A stretch of DNA of 64,000 nucleotides, from the NCBI RefSeq assembly GCF_007860105.1, contig NZ_SJPU01000001.1, forward strand, positions 558,001-622,000. Reading direction: 5' to 3'. Positions 8,256-17,380 of this stretch are shown here, piece by piece. The translations under genes and the position numbers were made by a program. The notes beneath the pieces are model-generated. The model was not told the origin of the DNA. It searched no databases and saw only the letters and a program-made list of their open reading frames with translations. The DNA is from Allorhodopirellula heiligendammensis (GTDB lineage Bacteria; Planctomycetota; Planctomycetia; Pirellulales; Pirellulaceae). Position 1 is the stretch's first letter. Each line of letters opens with the position of its first letter.

Positions 8256-9728
8256 TCAGTCAGCCGTGACATTTGTTGTAACGTCAGATATTTGGAGATC
8301 GTATCCCAACAGGTTATTCGCGAGTTGGTTTTCTTGCCCGCCCACAACGCGGATCGATGCAGCATGTTCGGCCTCCTCGTCAAGGTGGCCAATGAGGCAA
8401 TCGGAGACACGACTTCGGGACACGTTGTCTAGCAAGATGCCACAGTTCCCACAGTCGAGGATCGTACAGTTGGCGATATTAAAGTGACGGCTGTTCCGGA
8501 TCACCATTGCCGCCGCTCCGGTTCCGACACCATCGATATGGTTTGCGCTGATGGTGCAGCCATCACATCGTTCAAACGTGATCGCGAGTTTTGCCGAGGA
8601 AGCATCTCCATACAAGTAGCGTGGATTGCGATCGAAGACATTACCTGACATCACGATACTTCGCGAGTCGGCCACCTGCACATTCGCTGTGTACCCTTTC
8701 CAGATGGTGTTTCCAGTTATCGCTACGCCACGCGCGTTTTTAATATCAATGTTGTACTGCACATCGGACAGAATATTATTGGCGATGGTGATGTTGCCGT
8801 GGCGACGCTCTGGTGTGAATTCCTGCGGATTTGAATTCGCGTCGATGCGAATATTTGCAGAATTGGGAGCGTCGTGGGTGTGTTGGATCGTGCACCCGAC
8901 AATGGCAACTTCACCGATTGAGCCTTCCCCGGAGACCAATAGCACGTTGGCGGCCGGCTGCGATCCTTGGCCGCCCATGTTGCCTTCGATGTCACAGGTA
9001 CCGATGTGGACGTTCCGGACATCGCCTCCGCGAATCACGACTCCGCCCTGTTCGTTGTAACTGATATGGCATCCGACGATATTGGATTGATGCAAGTTGA
9101 CGTTGTCATAGAACACACCCACGCCACGATTCTCGTAGAGATGGCAGTCTGATAGCACGACGTTGCGGTTGCGATTGACGAGATGGATGCCATGCAATGC
9201 TCTCCGGACAACCACGCGAGATACCGTCAATTGCATTGTGCCGTCGGCTTCGATCCCACAGGCATGCTCGTGCGCACCGACAATCTCAATTCCGTCAATC
9301 ATCGGGGTGCGCTGGTTTTCCCAAACGTTGTCTTGGACAGTGTGGGGCGCTGCGGTACCGCCGTGGGTACCGACGATTCGAAAGGCCGGTCCCGCGCCCG
9401 CCATGATGACCTGCGGCGTTCCATCGCCGACCAGTGAGGTTGGCCCGACAAGCTCAAGATCAACGACAACCGGCCGCGTGATGCGATACTTTCCTTTGGG
9501 AAAATGGATTGAACCGACCCGTGAATCAACAGCACGTTGGATCGCAGCAGTGTCGTCAGCCACGCCGTCGCCGATGGCACCGAAACCACGAACGGTCTGT
9601 TTATCTGAAGGGCGTTCTTGCTGGGCAGGTTGTTGAGCGTTCGCAACACCCCCGAGGTTCACCTGGAGCATTGCGAAGACGAGCAAGAGTAACGATCGAT
9701 CTCGCAATGTTGTCCGTATATTGATCAT
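8256..9728 (-). CDS. Secreted right-handed parallel beta-helix protein (pectate-lyase-3 superfamily)
   Basis: The 490-residue protein has a signal peptide (SLLLLVFAMLQVNLGGVANAQ). The mature part opens with the Pectate_lyase_3 signature VRGFGAIGDGVADDTAAIQ (residues about 46-64), followed by FPKGKYRITRPV. The rest is a series of short strands rich in Asn, Gly and Ile (for example VVLSDCHLYENRGVGVFYDN, TFERCDGCTISANHIDGVG), typical of a right-handed beta-helix with about a dozen coils. Such proteins are polysaccharide lyases, hydrolases or binding proteins acting outside the cell; no catalytic motif is certain here. It ends 27 bases before the oxidoreductase remnant. Confidence 0.85.
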   Translation of the reverse strand: MINIRTTLRDRSLLLLVFAMLQVNLGGVANAQQPAQQERPSDKQTVRGFGAIGDGVADDTAAIQRAVDSRVGSIHFPKGKYRITRPVVVDLELVGPTSLVGDGTPQVIMAGAGPAFRIVGTHGGTAAPHTVQDNVWENQRTPMIDGIEIVGAHEHACGIEADGTMQLTVSRVVVRRALHGIHLVNRNRNVVLSDCHLYENRGVGVFYDNVNLHQSNIVGCHISYNEQGGVVIRGGDVRNVHIGTCDIEGNMGGQGSQPAANVLLVSGEGSIGEVAIVGCTIQHTHDAPNSANIRIDANSNPQEFTPERRHGNITIANNILSDVQYNIDIKNARGVAITGNTIWKGYTANVQVADSRSIVMSGNVFDRNPRYLYGDASSAKLAITFERCDGCTISANHIDGVGTGAAAMVIRNSRHFNIANCTILDCGNCGILLDNVSRSRVSDCLIGHLDEEAEHAASIRVVGGQENQLANNLLGYDLQISDVTTNVTAD

Positions 9729-10226
9729 GCAATCGTTTCGATTTCGATGAAGAGCGTCAATCTGAACTTGGTTGAGCGGAGGTAACCTTTACCCAGCGCA
9801 CCGTTTTGACCCAGTGACGGAATTGTACATCGATCGTCGGTGGTCGGTGGGAACCGCCGTTGGGTCAGCGAACGCTGACAAAGGTTGGCGGTCGTGCGGA
9901 CTGTGCCGGTTGTTTGGCCCGGTGGCAAGCTAGTGCGACATTTTCGGGCAAGCTGACTTTGGGGAAGCGGCCGAGTTTGACGAAACCTTCTTGTGTCGAG
10001 GCAGTGGTGGCACCAAGCCGCTGCCCGACGAGTCGCGTCCGAGTTGTGTATCCCTCCCGCACAGTCGGCAACGCACGTGCCATGATCCGTCGGTCGACGG
10101 ATCGCTGGCGGCGGCCTGAGTCTCGAGTTCACCCCCCTCCGAGCTGACTCAGGCCGCCGCCGACATTTTGAGCACACTGACGGTCCCTTTGCATGCACAC
10201 CGCCGACGGGCGGATGGAAACTAACT
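9729..10226. other. Intergenic region with a long inverted repeat; weak small reading frame on the minus strand
   Basis: About 500 bases lie between the divergent beta-helix and RNase-H-like genes. The clearest element is a perfect 16-bp inverted repeat (10107-10161, annotated separately). A 72-codon minus-strand frame at 9865-10083, starting MARALPTVREGYTT, has protein-like composition but no ribosome-binding site and no recognised family, so I do not call it a gene. The region may hold a dispersed repeat element or a structured RNA. Confidence 0.4.
10107..10161. repeat. Perfect 16-bp GC-rich inverted repeat with a 23-nt loop
   Basis: The left arm at 10107-10122 (ggcggcggcctgagtc) and the right arm at 10146-10161 are exact reverse complements. 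The 23-base loop contains a run of six C. There is no T-tract on either side, so it is not a standard intrinsic terminator. It could be a REP-like element, a hairpin in the leader of the downstream gene (start 10227), or the end of a small mobile element. Confidence 0.7.
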
Positions 10227-10952
10227 ATGGCTCAGCACTCCATTAACATCGCGTCCGATTCGTTAGCATTCGATCGTCTGCAGTTCGCCGAGCGAGCGGT
10301 TGCTCGGGCGCTGCAGCCTGATCTCGATACTGCCTCGGCACCGGCGCCGAATTTGTCTTCATTGCTGCTGGTCGTCTCTGCCCAGAGCAGTAATTTAGAT
10401 GATGGACGCTGGCAGTTCGCCATCGAGACCGCGGGCGGCGAGCCTATTTTGGAGGCAGAGGACTACGAGCGGGGCGATCTCAACCGCTTAACCCTATTAG
10501 CGGCAGTTCGCGGTCTGGAGGCCATTGACGGACCTTCGGGTGTCACGTTACTGAGTCACAATCGCTACCTGATCCGCTCCCTGACAGATTCATTGCCGCG
10601 TTGGCGGCGGAGTGATTTCGTGTGGGATCATTTTGGGCGGCGGGTGGAGGTGCAGCATGCTGATTTGTGGCGACGGATCGACTCTGCCCTCTGTATCCAT
10701 GAAGTTCAAGCTTGTTTGCTTACGGCGAGAATGGTCAGCCGTCCGGACGCGGTCGCCCCGCAGAACAGTCTAACCGTCGCGTCGCCGGGGTCGCTTGCCG
10801 GTGGCCGAGTACCCCATCGAATCGATTCGCCTCATGAAGCGCCACCGGCACCGCACAGCGGCAATCGTCTGCGTGACTGGCTCTTGCAGTCAGCGGTCGA
10901 TACCAGTCACCGGGCGCATCGAATCGCCATGATCGGTCAATCGGGACCCTAG
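10227..10952 (+). CDS. RNase-H-fold protein with degenerate active site
   Basis: The 241-residue protein is soluble, with no signal peptide. Residues about 45-165 follow the RNase HI topology: LLLVVSAQS, then WQFAIETAGGEPILEAED, then NRLTLLAAVRGLEAI and VTLLSHNRYLIRSL, then FVWDHFGRRVEVQHADLWRRI. In active RNase HI the second block carries a catalytic Glu and the third a catalytic Asp (SDSxY). Here those positions are Thr (NRLTL) and His (LSHNRY), so nuclease activity is doubtful. The last 75 residues are proline-rich and probably disordered. It lies 72 bases upstream of glgB on the same strand. A nucleic-acid-binding or scaffold role is possible; none is shown. Confidence 0.65.
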   Translation: MAQHSINIASDSLAFDRLQFAERAVARALQPDLDTASAPAPNLSSLLLVVSAQSSNLDDGRWQFAIETAGGEPILEAEDYERGDLNRLTLLAAVRGLEAIDGPSGVTLLSHNRYLIRSLTDSLPRWRRSDFVWDHFGRRVEVQHADLWRRIDSALCIHEVQACLLTARMVSRPDAVAPQNSLTVASPGSLAGGRVPHRIDSPHEAPPAPHSGNRLRDWLLQSAVDTSHRAHRIAMIGQSGP

Positions 10953-11024
10953 CCTCATTTTTTTATTCGATATCAATTCCAAACCAATTCCGGTCACCCA
11001 TCACTTTCGGTTCGCACGCTCGTT

Positions 11025-13229
11025 ATGAATACGCAACTCACTCTCTCGAGTATCCAATCGCTCCTAGACGGTAGCATCGGCGATCCCAGCAGTTTGCTTG
11101 GTAGGCACTCGGTCGACTATCGTGGTACTCCCGCGACCGCGATTCGCATGTTTCAGCCCGAAGCCCATTCGATCTTCTTGATTGACTCGGCTTCTGGAAT
11201 GAAGCGTCCCATGCGGCGTTTGCACCCCGAGGGCGTGTTCGAGGCCATCTTAGATGAAACTCCTGAGAGCAACTACAAAGTCGAAATGATTGACAGACAA
11301 GGCAATACGACCGAAACAGCCGACCCGTACGCAACAGCGAGTTTGTTGAGCGATTTCGATCGGTACCTCATCGGCCAAGGGCGGCACCATCGGATCTATG
11401 AACGTCTGGGAGCCCAATTGCGCACCGTTAACGGCGTGCCCGGTGTGAACTTCGCGGTGTGGGCACCGAACGCCCGAGCCGTGCAGGTGGTCGGAGACTT
11501 TAATGGCTGGGATGGGCGTCAGCATGCCGCGCGCCAGCTGCCCCATCTCGGGATTTGGGAAATCTTTGTGCCCGCCGCCCGCGTGGGCCAGCGATATAAG
11601 TTTCGTATCCACAATCAGCACGGTCACTGGATGGATAAATGCGATCCCATGGCATTTGCCTCGGAACTACCGCCGCTGACCGCAAATATCATTACAGATA
11701 TCAACTCGTATCAGTGGAGCGACAGTGATTGGATGAACCGTCGCAGTCACTTCGAACCGCTGCACGCGCCCATGAACGTCTACGAAGTTCATTTGGGTAG
11801 CTGGCAGAAAGGTGCTGGTCGTACGAATGGATGGTTGGACTACCGTGATCTGGCGCGACGATTGGCGGATTACTGCATCCGGATGAACTTCACTCACGTC
11901 GAGTTGATGCCGATCAGCGAGCATCCCTACTCAGGCTCATGGGGCTATCAAAGCGTGGGTTACTATGCTCCGACAAGTCGTCATGGAAAACCCGAAGACT
12001 TCATGTTTTTCGTAGATCATTTGCATCAACATGGCATTGGCGTCATCGTCGATTGGGTGCCGGCGCACTTTCCCAAAGACGATCATGGGCTGCGTCGGTT
12101 TGATGGCTCGCCTCTGTATGAGCACGCCGACCCGCGTCAAGGCGAGCATCCCGACTGGGGGACGATGATCTTTAACTTCGGTCGCAACGAGGTCAAGAAC
12201 TTCCTCATTGCGAACGCGGTTTTCTGGCTCGATAAGTATCACATCGATGGGCTCCGTGTCGATGCGGTGGCGTCGATGTTGTACCTCGACTATAGCCGTA
12301 ATGACGGCGAGTGGGTGCCCAATCGCTACGGCGGACGCGAGAACCTCGAGTCAATCGATTTTCTGCGTGAGTTCAATGATGCTGTGCACGAAAACTTCCC
12401 AGGCGTGGTAACCGCGGCAGAGGAATCGACTGCTTGGCCAGGCGTTTCCAAGCCGACCAGCGATGGCGGGTTAGGGTTCACGTACAAGTGGAACATGGGA
12501 TGGATGAACGACACGCTCCGGTACATGCGCAACGAGCCGATCCATCGCCAGTATCACCAGAACGAGCTCACCTTTAGCTTGATCTATGCGTTCACAGAAA
12601 ACTTCATGTTGCCGCTCTCACACGATGAAGTGGTGCATGGCAAGGGTTCGTTGATCAGCCAAATGCCCGGTGATATCTGGCAGAAATTCGCCAACTTGCG
12701 TTTGCTCTATTCGTACATGTGGACGCATCCTGGCAAGAAACTCTTGTTCATGGGCGGCGAATTGGCGCAGTGGAACGAGTGGAACGAAGACGATGGACCG
12801 CAGTGGCTGTTATTGGATTTCGCGACCCACCGAGGCATCCAGCAGCTCATCTCGGATCTGAATCTTCTCGTGAACGAGAACCCTGCTCTGCACCATTTCG
12901 ATTTTGGTCCAGAAGGATTCGAGTGGGTCGATTGCCAGAACGCGAAGGACAGTACGCTGGTCTATCTGCGCAAAGGCGACGCCGGTCATGCCCCGCTGCT
13001 GGTTTGCTGTAATTTCACACCAGTCGTCCGAGAAGGTTATCCTGTTGGGGTGCCTGAGTCGGGGTTCTGGAAAGAGGTTTTCAATAGTGATAGCGAAGCA
13101 TACGGTGGCAGTAACGTGGGCAACTATCCCGGTTGCCAGACCCGCGGGATCGGACATCACGAACGCCCCGATAGCATTGCCGTCACATTACCGCCACTGG
13201 GCACGACGATCTTCCGACTTGAACAGTGA
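11025..13229 (+). CDS. glgB: 1,4-alpha-glucan branching enzyme (copy 1)
   Basis: The 734-residue GH13 enzyme introduces alpha-1,6 branches into glycogen by cutting an alpha-1,4 chain and transferring it. Domains in order are an N1 beta-sandwich (about 1-105), CBM48 (about 125-215, [20 protein letters not shown]), a catalytic barrel and a C-terminal beta domain. The nucleophile is D413 in [10 protein letters not shown], the acid/base Glu lies in AEEST (466-467), and the third acidic residue is D534 in [11 protein letters not shown]. The length matches full-size bacterial GlgB (about 730). The stop overlaps the GTG of the next gene, so the two are translationally coupled. A second branching enzyme lies at 36975. 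No other glycogen gene is adjacent. Confidence 0.96.
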   Translation: MNTQLTLSSIQSLLDGSIGDPSSLLGRHSVDYRGTPATAIRMFQPEAHSIFLIDSASGMKRPMRRLHPEGVFEAILDETPESNYKVEMIDRQGNTTETADPYATASLLSDFDRYLIGQGRHHRIYERLGAQLRTVNGVPGVNFAVWAPNARAVQVVGDFNGWDGRQHAARQLPHLGIWEIFVPAARVGQRYKFRIHNQHGHWMDKCDPMAFASELPPLTANIITDINSYQWSDSDWMNRRSHFEPLHAPMNVYEVHLGSWQKGAGRTNGWLDYRDLARRLADYCIRMNFTHVELMPISEHPYSGSWGYQSVGYYAPTSRHGKPEDFMFFVDHLHQHGIGVIVDWVPAHFPKDDHGLRRFDGSPLYEHADPRQGEHPDWGTMIFNFGRNEVKNFLIANAVFWLDKYHIDGLRVDAVASMLYLDYSRNDGEWVPNRYGGRENLESIDFLREFNDAVHENFPGVVTAAEESTAWPGVSKPTSDGGLGFTYKWNMGWMNDTLRYMRNEPIHRQYHQNELTFSLIYAFTENFMLPLSHDEVVHGKGSLISQMPGDIWQKFANLRLLYSYMWTHPGKKLLFMGGELAQWNEWNEDDGPQWLLLDFATHRGIQQLISDLNLLVNENPALHHFDFGPEGFEWVDCQNAKDSTLVYLRKGDAGHAPLLVCCNFTPVVREGYPVGVPESGFWKEVFNSDSEAYGGSNVGNYPGCQTRGIGHHERPDSIAVTLPPLGTTIFRLEQ

Positions 13230-14161
13230 GCCTCATGCTCGATAACGCTGAATACGTCGAACAGGCCTACCTCTTCGACCTCGTGCGTGAACGCATCGCG
13301 GTCGGGACACCAATGCAGGAACTGCTCGCTCAACTCAGGCACGAGTTGCTCGCCACGACGCGGTTACCGATGGCGATCGAGTACATGCTGACGGAACTGC
13401 GGCACTCGGGCTTGATGGGCGACGCGATGTCACGGCTAGGGCATTATTTTTCCTCGTTTCAAACATTCCTGATTCGAGAATCAGAACGAGAAACCGGGCG
13501 TTTTTCGATCCATCTGGCGTTACAGGTGTTACAGGCCGACGCGAAATTGCGTGCTGACTACACCGCGCGGCTCGAGTCCATTGACACGGCTGGCAATTTA
13601 GGGGAGTCGTTCCAGGTTGTACCTCGTGGTGGAGTACTGACAGCGGATGGTATGGCGCAGCGCGCTCGCAGCGGCTTTTTCTTTTTCCAGTTTGAAGTTC
13701 TGTCACGCAATCGCCTCGGCTATGACGCCGGACTCACCGCGATGAGCAGTGACCCTATTTACAATGCGGACTGGGCGAAATGGTTGCTGAACCTTCGCGC
13801 CAATGTGGGGCTGGTCGACTTGGCTGACCTGCTGTTCTTGGCCAGCGATGAGTATCGACGCCGGCTCAGCGCCGAAGGGTTAGACCTTGAGGGCAAAGGC
13901 CCGTTTCTGTTCGGTGAGAAGGAGGGGCGGATCGCGTTGGCGAACCGCCGCAAGGATCCCGTCTACCTGTTTGGTGCGATGCAGCGGCATTTGGGGTATC
14001 CGCCGGTTCCACGTCCCGTGCATGTCGAAACGGATCGCGACACGATCCCCGCAATGCTCCGGCGCATCGAACGGCTGGAATCACGGATCAAGCTCATGGA
14101 ACAGGAACAGCGTCAAGAATTCGACTTGAGCAAGTTCTACAAGAAACCTGACATGGATTGA
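13226..14161 (+). CDS. Conserved-type protein of unknown function, coupled to glgB
   Basis: The 311-residue soluble protein starts at a GTG overlapping the glgB stop by four bases (GTGA); an ATG three codons later is an alternative. The N-terminal half is alpha-helical (YLFDLVRERI, MQELLAQLRHELL, AMSRLGHYFSSFQTFLI). A middle region contains aromatic patches (SGFFFFQFEVLS) and LLNLRANVGLVDLADLLFLASDEYRRR. The C terminus is a short coiled coil (MLRRIERLESRIKLMEQEQRQ). There is no signal peptide or membrane segment. I do not recognise the family. The tight coupling suggests a role in glycogen metabolism or in controlling GlgB, but this is inference from position only. Confidence 0.8.
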   Translation: MSLMLDNAEYVEQAYLFDLVRERIAVGTPMQELLAQLRHELLATTRLPMAIEYMLTELRHSGLMGDAMSRLGHYFSSFQTFLIRESERETGRFSIHLALQVLQADAKLRADYTARLESIDTAGNLGESFQVVPRGGVLTADGMAQRARSGFFFFQFEVLSRNRLGYDAGLTAMSSDPIYNADWAKWLLNLRANVGLVDLADLLFLASDEYRRRLSAEGLDLEGKGPFLFGEKEGRIALANRRKDPVYLFGAMQRHLGYPPVPRPVHVETDRDTIPAMLRRIERLESRIKLMEQEQRQEFDLSKFYKKPDMD

Positions 14162-14306
14162 GCCGCGGTGAGTCAGCATCGTTTTCTGTCTTGCCATCGT
14201 CGCCAGACGGTAAAAGGAACGCGGGCGACTTTCAATTCCACGCTCGGGCGAGCTTCGCGACCAGGGCGAGTCAACTACCATCGACATCGAGCAAGCTATC
14301 GAGGTT

Positions 14307-16637
14307 CTATTCGTAAAGTAAGTATTCCTGCCGTGAGGCTCGAAACGCTGAGACACCGTCGAGTGATTTCATCCACGTCGTCATGCCATCGTTGCCACTG
14401 GTGATGCTGTGGAAAACGGCGTCGTTGCCGAGCAGGCGATTGAGATTTTTAGTCTGCCAATCATGCGGGAAAAGGTCTTGGAGACTCGTCGCGATTTCGA
14501 TCCCCACGCGAACCGATTCAAGTTGCTGGAGGTTCGTTACGACGATGTTCACACCCTCACAAGCCTGACCGCTGTATCGGCTGGAGTCGGGTGTGAACTC
14601 GATGGGTACAAATCTTACACCTGGGAGCTCGCGACCATTGAGCTGGCGTGCGAGTTCGCGTCCATCGATCCAGGGGGCTCCCACGACTTCAAAGGGTGTG
14701 TCCGTTCCTCGACCCACCGAGAGATTGGTCATCTCCAGCAGCCCGATACCGGGATACAGGAAGGCTGCGACGAGACTGCGCATGTTGGGTGAGGGATTGA
14801 TCCATGTCAGGTTCGTTCGATCCCAGCTGTCGTTCCGCCGCCAACCCTGGCAGCGGATCACTTCTAGATCGAGCTCGAGGTTCTGTTCCGCCTTGATCAG
14901 CTGAGCGATCTCGCCGATCGTCATACCGTGCCGAACAGGCAGACGAAGGTACCCAACGAACGACTCTTTGCCTGGATCGAGCATGGGCCCGGTGACCACC
15001 AGGCCGCCCAGTGGATTGGGGCGATCGAGAACAACAAACCGCTTGTTGGCCTCACTAGCCGCCTGCATCGCTTCACCCATGGTCGAAATGTAGGTATAGA
15101 ACCGGGTCCCAATGTCCTGGATATCGAAGACGAGCGTATCGATCTCCGCGAGCATCGCGGGTGTCGGACGGCGAGTGGACCCGTAGAGACTAAACACCTG
15201 CAGGCCAGTCTCCGCGTCGCGGGTATCTGCGATCTTCGATTGGTCGAGCTTTCCAGCAATTCCATGTTCGGGACTGAATAATGCTGTCAGCGAGACGCCG
15301 GGAGCCGATTGCAGGATTGCCGTGGTGCTCTCGCCATCGGTACTGCAACCTGTGTGATTGGTGATCAGACCGACACGTTGATCAGCCAGTGCTCGGAAAC
15401 CTTCTGAGCGGAGCACATCGATCCCCAGACGTACTTCGTGTGTCACCGGTCGAGGTTCGTCGACAATCGAGCTTGCCACGACGTTCAAAATATGACCGGC
15501 GAGATGGTTCACGCTTCCGTTTCCGTCGGGATGAACACGGTTGCTGAGAAAGATAAAAAACAGGTCGAGTTCTGGATCGATCCAGAGAACGGTACCAGTG
15601 AATCCGCCGTGCCCGTAGGCACTCATCGAGAGCAGGTCACCGCGGTTGCTGGAGTAGGGTGTTTGTTTGTCCCAACCGAGTCCGCGTGTACCCGACGAGA
15701 CGCGGTATGCAGCGGTCATCTTTCGAACGGTGGCAGGTGCCAGGACGCGGATTTTCTTGTCTTCGAAATGAAGTGTTCCCTGTCCTAACATCATTTGCGA
15801 ATAGCTAGCGAGATCCTTGGCAGTCGAAAAAAGTCCCGCATGTCCTGCAACGCCGTTGAGCGCGTACGCTCGCGGGTCGTGAACCTCCCCTCGCATCCAA
15901 TCTCCGTCACGCTGCTGCGTTGGTGCGGTACGGAGTTTAATATCGTCCGAGGGGTTGTAGCCGGTTTCGTCCATTAATAACGGGGCAAACGTTGTCGCGC
16001 GCGAAAACTCGTGGATGTTTTTGCCGGTAACTTCCTCAACTAATTTCGCTAGGACGATGAAGTTGACGTCTGAATAGCGAAAACGCTTGCCAACTGGACC
16101 GGTTAACTTGAGTTGACAAATGCGCTCCCACGCCGTGTCAGGACCATCCAGGTAGTCAGCGAGCGCATTGTCGGGAATCAATCCACTCTGGTGCAGTAAC
16201 AGATCCTGGATCGTGATCTCGTCTTTGCCGTGCGGGGCGAACTCCGGAAGGAAACGGGTAACTCGATCGTTGAGCAAAAAGTGCCCGTCTTCGACAAGTT
16301 TCATGATAGCTGTCGCCGTCGATACCGGTTTGGTCAATGATGCCAGATCAAAGACAGTGTCGACAGTCATCTTTTCAGGATCATCGCCGACGAATCGATG
16401 CCCAAACGCCTCGAGATACGCGATCTTTCCATGGCGGCCAACACATACGACGCCGCCGGGCAGGTTGCCGCGCTCAATCCCGGCAATCATCAGCGGTTGA
16501 ATCTCTGCTAAACGATCCGCTCGCATACCTACCGATTCCGGTTTGGCGATGGGCAGGTGTTCGGCAATCACGCGATTGATGGGCGACATCAAACCAAAAA
16601 CGAGAACCAAAGTTGCTACTTTCTTCATCTGCATCAT
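14307..16637 (-). CDS. Serine hydrolase (beta-lactamase fold) fused to a NamZ-like DUF1343 domain, secreted
   Basis: The 776-residue protein has a signal peptide (KKVATLVLVFGLMSPINRVIA). Domain 1 (about 28-390) is a class C beta-lactamase/penicillin-binding fold with SLTK (100-103), YSDVN (188-192) and HGGFTG (343-348). Domain 2 (about 405-776) is DUF1343, the fold of NamZ, an exo-lyase-type hydrolase releasing N-acetylmuramic acid: LITNHTGCSTDG, FSPEHGIAGK, FDIQDIGTRFYTY, LDRPNPLGG and WINPSPNMRS are visible. The fusion suggests periplasmic turnover of peptidoglycan or muropeptides. The ATG at 16637 overlaps the stop of the isochorismatase gene (ATGA), a strong argument for this start; codons upstream in frame lie within that gene. 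Confidence 0.9.
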   Translation of the reverse strand: MMQMKKVATLVLVFGLMSPINRVIAEHLPIAKPESVGMRADRLAEIQPLMIAGIERGNLPGGVVCVGRHGKIAYLEAFGHRFVGDDPEKMTVDTVFDLASLTKPVSTATAIMKLVEDGHFLLNDRVTRFLPEFAPHGKDEITIQDLLLHQSGLIPDNALADYLDGPDTAWERICQLKLTGPVGKRFRYSDVNFIVLAKLVEEVTGKNIHEFSRATTFAPLLMDETGYNPSDDIKLRTAPTQQRDGDWMRGEVHDPRAYALNGVAGHAGLFSTAKDLASYSQMMLGQGTLHFEDKKIRVLAPATVRKMTAAYRVSSGTRGLGWDKQTPYSSNRGDLLSMSAYGHGGFTGTVLWIDPELDLFFIFLSNRVHPDGNGSVNHLAGHILNVVASSIVDEPRPVTHEVRLGIDVLRSEGFRALADQRVGLITNHTGCSTDGESTTAILQSAPGVSLTALFSPEHGIAGKLDQSKIADTRDAETGLQVFSLYGSTRRPTPAMLAEIDTLVFDIQDIGTRFYTYISTMGEAMQAASEANKRFVVLDRPNPLGGLVVTGPMLDPGKESFVGYLRLPVRHGMTIGEIAQLIKAEQNLELDLEVIRCQGWRRNDSWDRTNLTWINPSPNMRSLVAAFLYPGIGLLEMTNLSVGRGTDTPFEVVGAPWIDGRELARQLNGRELPGVRFVPIEFTPDSSRYSGQACEGVNIVVTNLQQLESVRVGIEIATSLQDLFPHDWQTKNLNRLLGNDAVFHSITSGNDGMTTWMKSLDGVSAFRASRQEYLLYE

Positions 16638-17380
16638 GTTGCCTCTGTAACTGGAATCAAACGCTCGACGGTGCCGATTGTATCGCGTAGTGTCATCACG
16701 CGCGCGTATCGATCGCGCAGCGTCGCCAATGAGGCCTCGTGGAGTTCGGGGGTAACGGTCGCGCAACAGTCTTCGACCAAAGTCACCAGATAACCCAGGT
16801 CGCACGCATCACGCACGGTAGTTTCGACGCACTCGTTCGTGTAGACCCCCACAATGTACAGAGCCTCGATCCCCATATTGTTGAGGACGTAATGCAAGTT
16901 GGTTGATGAAAACACCCCGCTGGCCGTCTTGTTGATCACAATTTCGTCCCGCTGCGGTTTGGGAGCTACTTGTTCTAGAAAGTCGGCATCACGCGATCCG
17001 GGGGCGGCCAGCAGGTTCAGACGCTTATGCCCTTTGCTGCGGTCACGTCCATCCTGCGTCAAAGCCTGGATGCGCGTGTGGATGACTTCTAAGTCATGTG
17101 AGCGAAAGACGTCTTGCAGTTCGCGCACGCCCGGAAGAACTGTTTTCTCAAGTCGATCGAAATAGTAGGCTTGCCCCTCTGCCGATACGCCGCCTTGATC
17201 GGGGGTCGCGAATACTCCATGTCCTGGTGCCGCATCGAGGTACTGCAGGTCGATGCACAACAGAGCGGCGTTGCGGGAGATCAGCAGTTCGCGATGTTGG
17301 GCGATGTCAATCACAGAATCGTGATAAACATTGCGTAATGGATCGATCGAGTTGCTTGTGGGGGGATTGGATTGGATCAT
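16634..17380 (-). CDS. Isochorismatase-family cysteine hydrolase
   Basis: The 248-residue cytoplasmic protein has the catalytic triad pattern of the family: Asp in ALLCIDLQYLDA, Lys in EIVINKTASGVFSSTNL, and Cys in VGVYTNECVETTVRDACD after the usual hydrophobic strand. Family members hydrolyse isochorismate, nicotinamide, N-carbamoyl compounds or similar amides. The substrate cannot be assigned; coupling to a serine hydrolase/NamZ gene hints at an amide-containing wall or amino-sugar metabolite. The ATG at 17380 gives the usual family length with AGG about 10 bases upstream; a longer frame starting 61 codons earlier lacks homology. Confidence 0.87.
   Translation of the reverse strand: MIQSNPPTSNSIDPLRNVYHDSVIDIAQHRELLISRNAALLCIDLQYLDAAPGHGVFATPDQGGVSAEGQAYYFDRLEKTVLPGVRELQDVFRSHDLEVIHTRIQALTQDGRDRSKGHKRLNLLAAPGSRDADFLEQVAPKPQRDEIVINKTASGVFSSTNLHYVLNNMGIEALYIVGVYTNECVETTVRDACDLGYLVTLVEDCCATVTPELHEASLATLRDRYARVMTLRDTIGTVERLIPVTEAT

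Noticed and set aside
9865-10083. 72-codon minus-strand frame with protein-like composition
   Set aside because: No ribosome-binding site, no recognised family and next to a long inverted repeat; more likely a repeat element than a gene.
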